A program made the position numbers and the translations under genes. The notes below the pieces were generated by a model. It was not told the origin of the DNA and did no database searches. It was given only the letters and a program-made list of their open reading frames with translations. From Thermoanaerobacterales bacterium (GTDB lineage: Bacteria; Bacillota; Thermosediminibacteria; Thermosediminibacterales; Tepidanaerobacteraceae), in contig DUNY01000157.1 in the NCBI GenBank assembly GCA_012839145.1, positions 1 through 7,685 of the forward strand: a stretch of 7,685 nt of DNA, in the 5' to 3' direction. Within the stretch, counting starts at the first letter, position 1. Every line of letters starts with the position of its first letter. Positions 6,499-7,685 of the stretch are shown in pieces.

Positions 6499-7153
6499 AA
6501 AGGACCGGATGAAAGTCATCATTGTGGATGATCATCCTTTGATCCGGGAGGGAATAATAAAAATCCTATCATTAGAGCCCAGTATTGAAGTCGTGGGTGA
6601 AGCTGAAGATGGAGCACAGGCCATTGAACTTGCCAGGACAACTGATGTAGACATGATTCTAATGGATATAAATATGCCCAACATGAACGGTATAATGGCA
6701 ACAAAAATAATCAAACAAGAAAAACCTGATGTAAATATTATTGCTCTGACTATTCATAATCAAGAAGAGTATTTATTTGAACTTATACGCTGTGGTATAT
6801 CAGGTTATGTTTTAAAAGATGTTAGGCCAGGCGAACTCATTGAGACCATTCAAAAGGTAGCCGAAGGCCAAGGATTTATTCCACCTTCCCTTACACCAAA
6901 AGTATTTGAGGAGCTGAGCCGACTTTCAAAAAATAAAGAGCAAACTGAAGATACTTTCAATCTCACAGCTAGGGAACAGGAAGTGCTTCAGGAGATGGCA
7001 CAGGGTCTTTCGAATAAAGAAATCGGTGAAAAGCTTTTTATTACTGAAAAGACAGTAAAAAATCATCTGACGAATATATTTCAAAAATTAGGAGTCAGCG
7101 ACAGGACACAAGCACTGCTTTTTGCAATTAAGCATAATATGGTTATAACATAA
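6485..7153 (+). CDS. degU: DegU-type response regulator (NarL/FixJ family)
   Basis: This 222-residue response regulator (Bacillus DegU is 229) has a receiver domain at about residues 9-125. The acidic pair is Asp15/Asp16, the phospho-acceptor is Asp61 in LMDINMPNMNG, and the switch residues are Thr89 and Lys111 (GYVLKD). A short linker (about 135-157) joins it to a LuxR-type helix-turn-helix (160-222) with LTAREQEVLQEMAQGLSNKE and EKTVKNHLTNIFQKLGVSDR. It should bind DNA as a dimer after phosphorylation by DegS. The chosen TTG start overlaps the degS end by 14 bases, suggesting translational coupling. An ATG start at 6509 would remove only eight residues ahead of the first beta strand. Assignment to DegU rather than another NarL-family regulator rests mainly on the adjacent DegS. 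Confidence 0.92.
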   Translation: MSDTKKDRMKVIIVDDHPLIREGIIKILSLEPSIEVVGEAEDGAQAIELARTTDVDMILMDINMPNMNGIMATKIIKQEKPDVNIIALTIHNQEEYLFELIRCGISGYVLKDVRPGELIETIQKVAEGQGFIPPSLTPKVFEELSRLSKNKEQTEDTFNLTAREQEVLQEMAQGLSNKEIGEKLFITEKTVKNHLTNIFQKLGVSDRTQALLFAIKHNMVIT

Positions 7154-7179
7154 CAAACTGCATCCCCGGAGGATCAAAA

Positions 7180-7685
7180 ATGATATTTATAGCTACATCG
7201 GGTTATGCATATAAAGATTGGAAGGGTCGGTTTTATCCTGAGGATCTAAAAGACAAAGACATGCTTTCTTTTTACAGCCGCACTTTTTCTTTTACTGAAG
7301 TTAATTCAAGCTATTACCGCATGCCTAATAGCTACATGTTCTATCACATGATTAAAAAAACCCCGGATGGATTCCTGTTTTCAGTTAAAGCCTATGGGGG
7401 CATGACTCATCAACAAGACCTGAGCGATGCTACAGTGAATAAATTCAGTGATGCATTGAAACCCCTTATTGAGCAAAATCGCTTAAGTTGCGTGTTGTTT
7501 CAATTTCCCTACAGCTTTCACAATACCGAAAAAAATAGAGATTTTTTAAAAAGAGTGCGGGAACGATTGAGAGAAATCCCGATCGCAGTGGAATTTCGAA
7601 GTGTGGATTGGCTGACCATGGATGTTATAAACTTACTGAGACAGAATTGTTTAATTTTTGTCGGAGTGGATGAACCGCCTATAAA
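7180..7685 (+). CDS. DUF72 family protein, N-terminal part (3' end outside window)
   Basis: The first 168 codons of a DUF72 (COG1801) protein are present; family members are usually about 240-290 residues, so the last third is cut off by the window. The fold is predicted to be TIM-barrel-like and the function is not established. Family hallmarks are the opening ATSGYAYKDWKGRFYP (5-20), FTEVNSSYYRMP (38-49) with Glu40 and Asn42, FLFSVKAYGGMTH (65-77), VLFQFPYSFH (105-114) and IAVEFRSVDWL (135-145). The ATG start has GGAGGA at 7168-7173, six bases upstream. It follows degU by 26 bases with no terminator between them, so read-through from the two-component genes is likely, though a functional link is not implied. 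Confidence 0.92.
   Translation, partial: MIFIATSGYAYKDWKGRFYPEDLKDKDMLSFYSRTFSFTEVNSSYYRMPNSYMFYHMIKKTPDGFLFSVKAYGGMTHQQDLSDATVNKFSDALKPLIEQNRLSCVLFQFPYSFHNTEKNRDFLKRVRERLREIPIAVEFRSVDWLTMDVINLLRQNCLIFVGVDEPPI

Overview
The window reads like a chromosome segment from a Gram-positive Clostridia-class bacterium, probably a Peptococcaceae / Desulfotomaculum-like lineage. This is inferred from three things: strong G-rich Shine-Dalgarno sequences combined with GTG and TTG starts, a Tad-type secretion operon, and a cytoplasmic DegS/DegU pair closely resembling the Bacillus one. All genes are on the + strand. No mobile element, CRISPR array, tRNA or rRNA was seen.

Region 1 (1-3955) is the 3' part of a Tad / type IVc pilus operon. 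It holds the C-terminus of a CpaE/TadZ-like protein, the CpaF (TadA) motor ATPase, the two inner-membrane platform proteins TadB and TadC, and a small DUF192 protein. Gaps are 10-31 bases, so these genes look co-transcribed. The ATPase would drive the TadB/TadC platform to assemble pilin, and CpaE/TadZ would help position the machine. No pilin or prepilin peptidase gene lies inside the window.

Region 2 (3956-4257) is a 302-base stretch with no convincing protein gene. It opens with a perfect TATAAT box, then a small hairpin followed by a T-run that has a competing alternative fold. After that comes a compact element (about 4033-4199) that I fold by eye into a long-range closing helix, a long stepped hairpin, a third hairpin and a 6-bp pseudoknot. 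I do not recognise its family. It is the most unusual element here: either an independent structured ncRNA or the leader of the downstream signalling genes.

Region 3 (4258-7153) encodes a signalling cassette. It has a membrane receptor-like protein (two transmembrane helices, an extracytoplasmic domain and a HAMP domain, but no output domain), a soluble DegS-type histidine kinase, and a DegU-type (NarL/FixJ) response regulator. The kinase and regulator overlap, and both appear to start with TTG. The HAMP protein may supply the membrane-sensing half that the kinase lacks, but this is inference from adjacency.

Region 4 (7180-7685) is the 5' part of a DUF72 gene that runs off the window.
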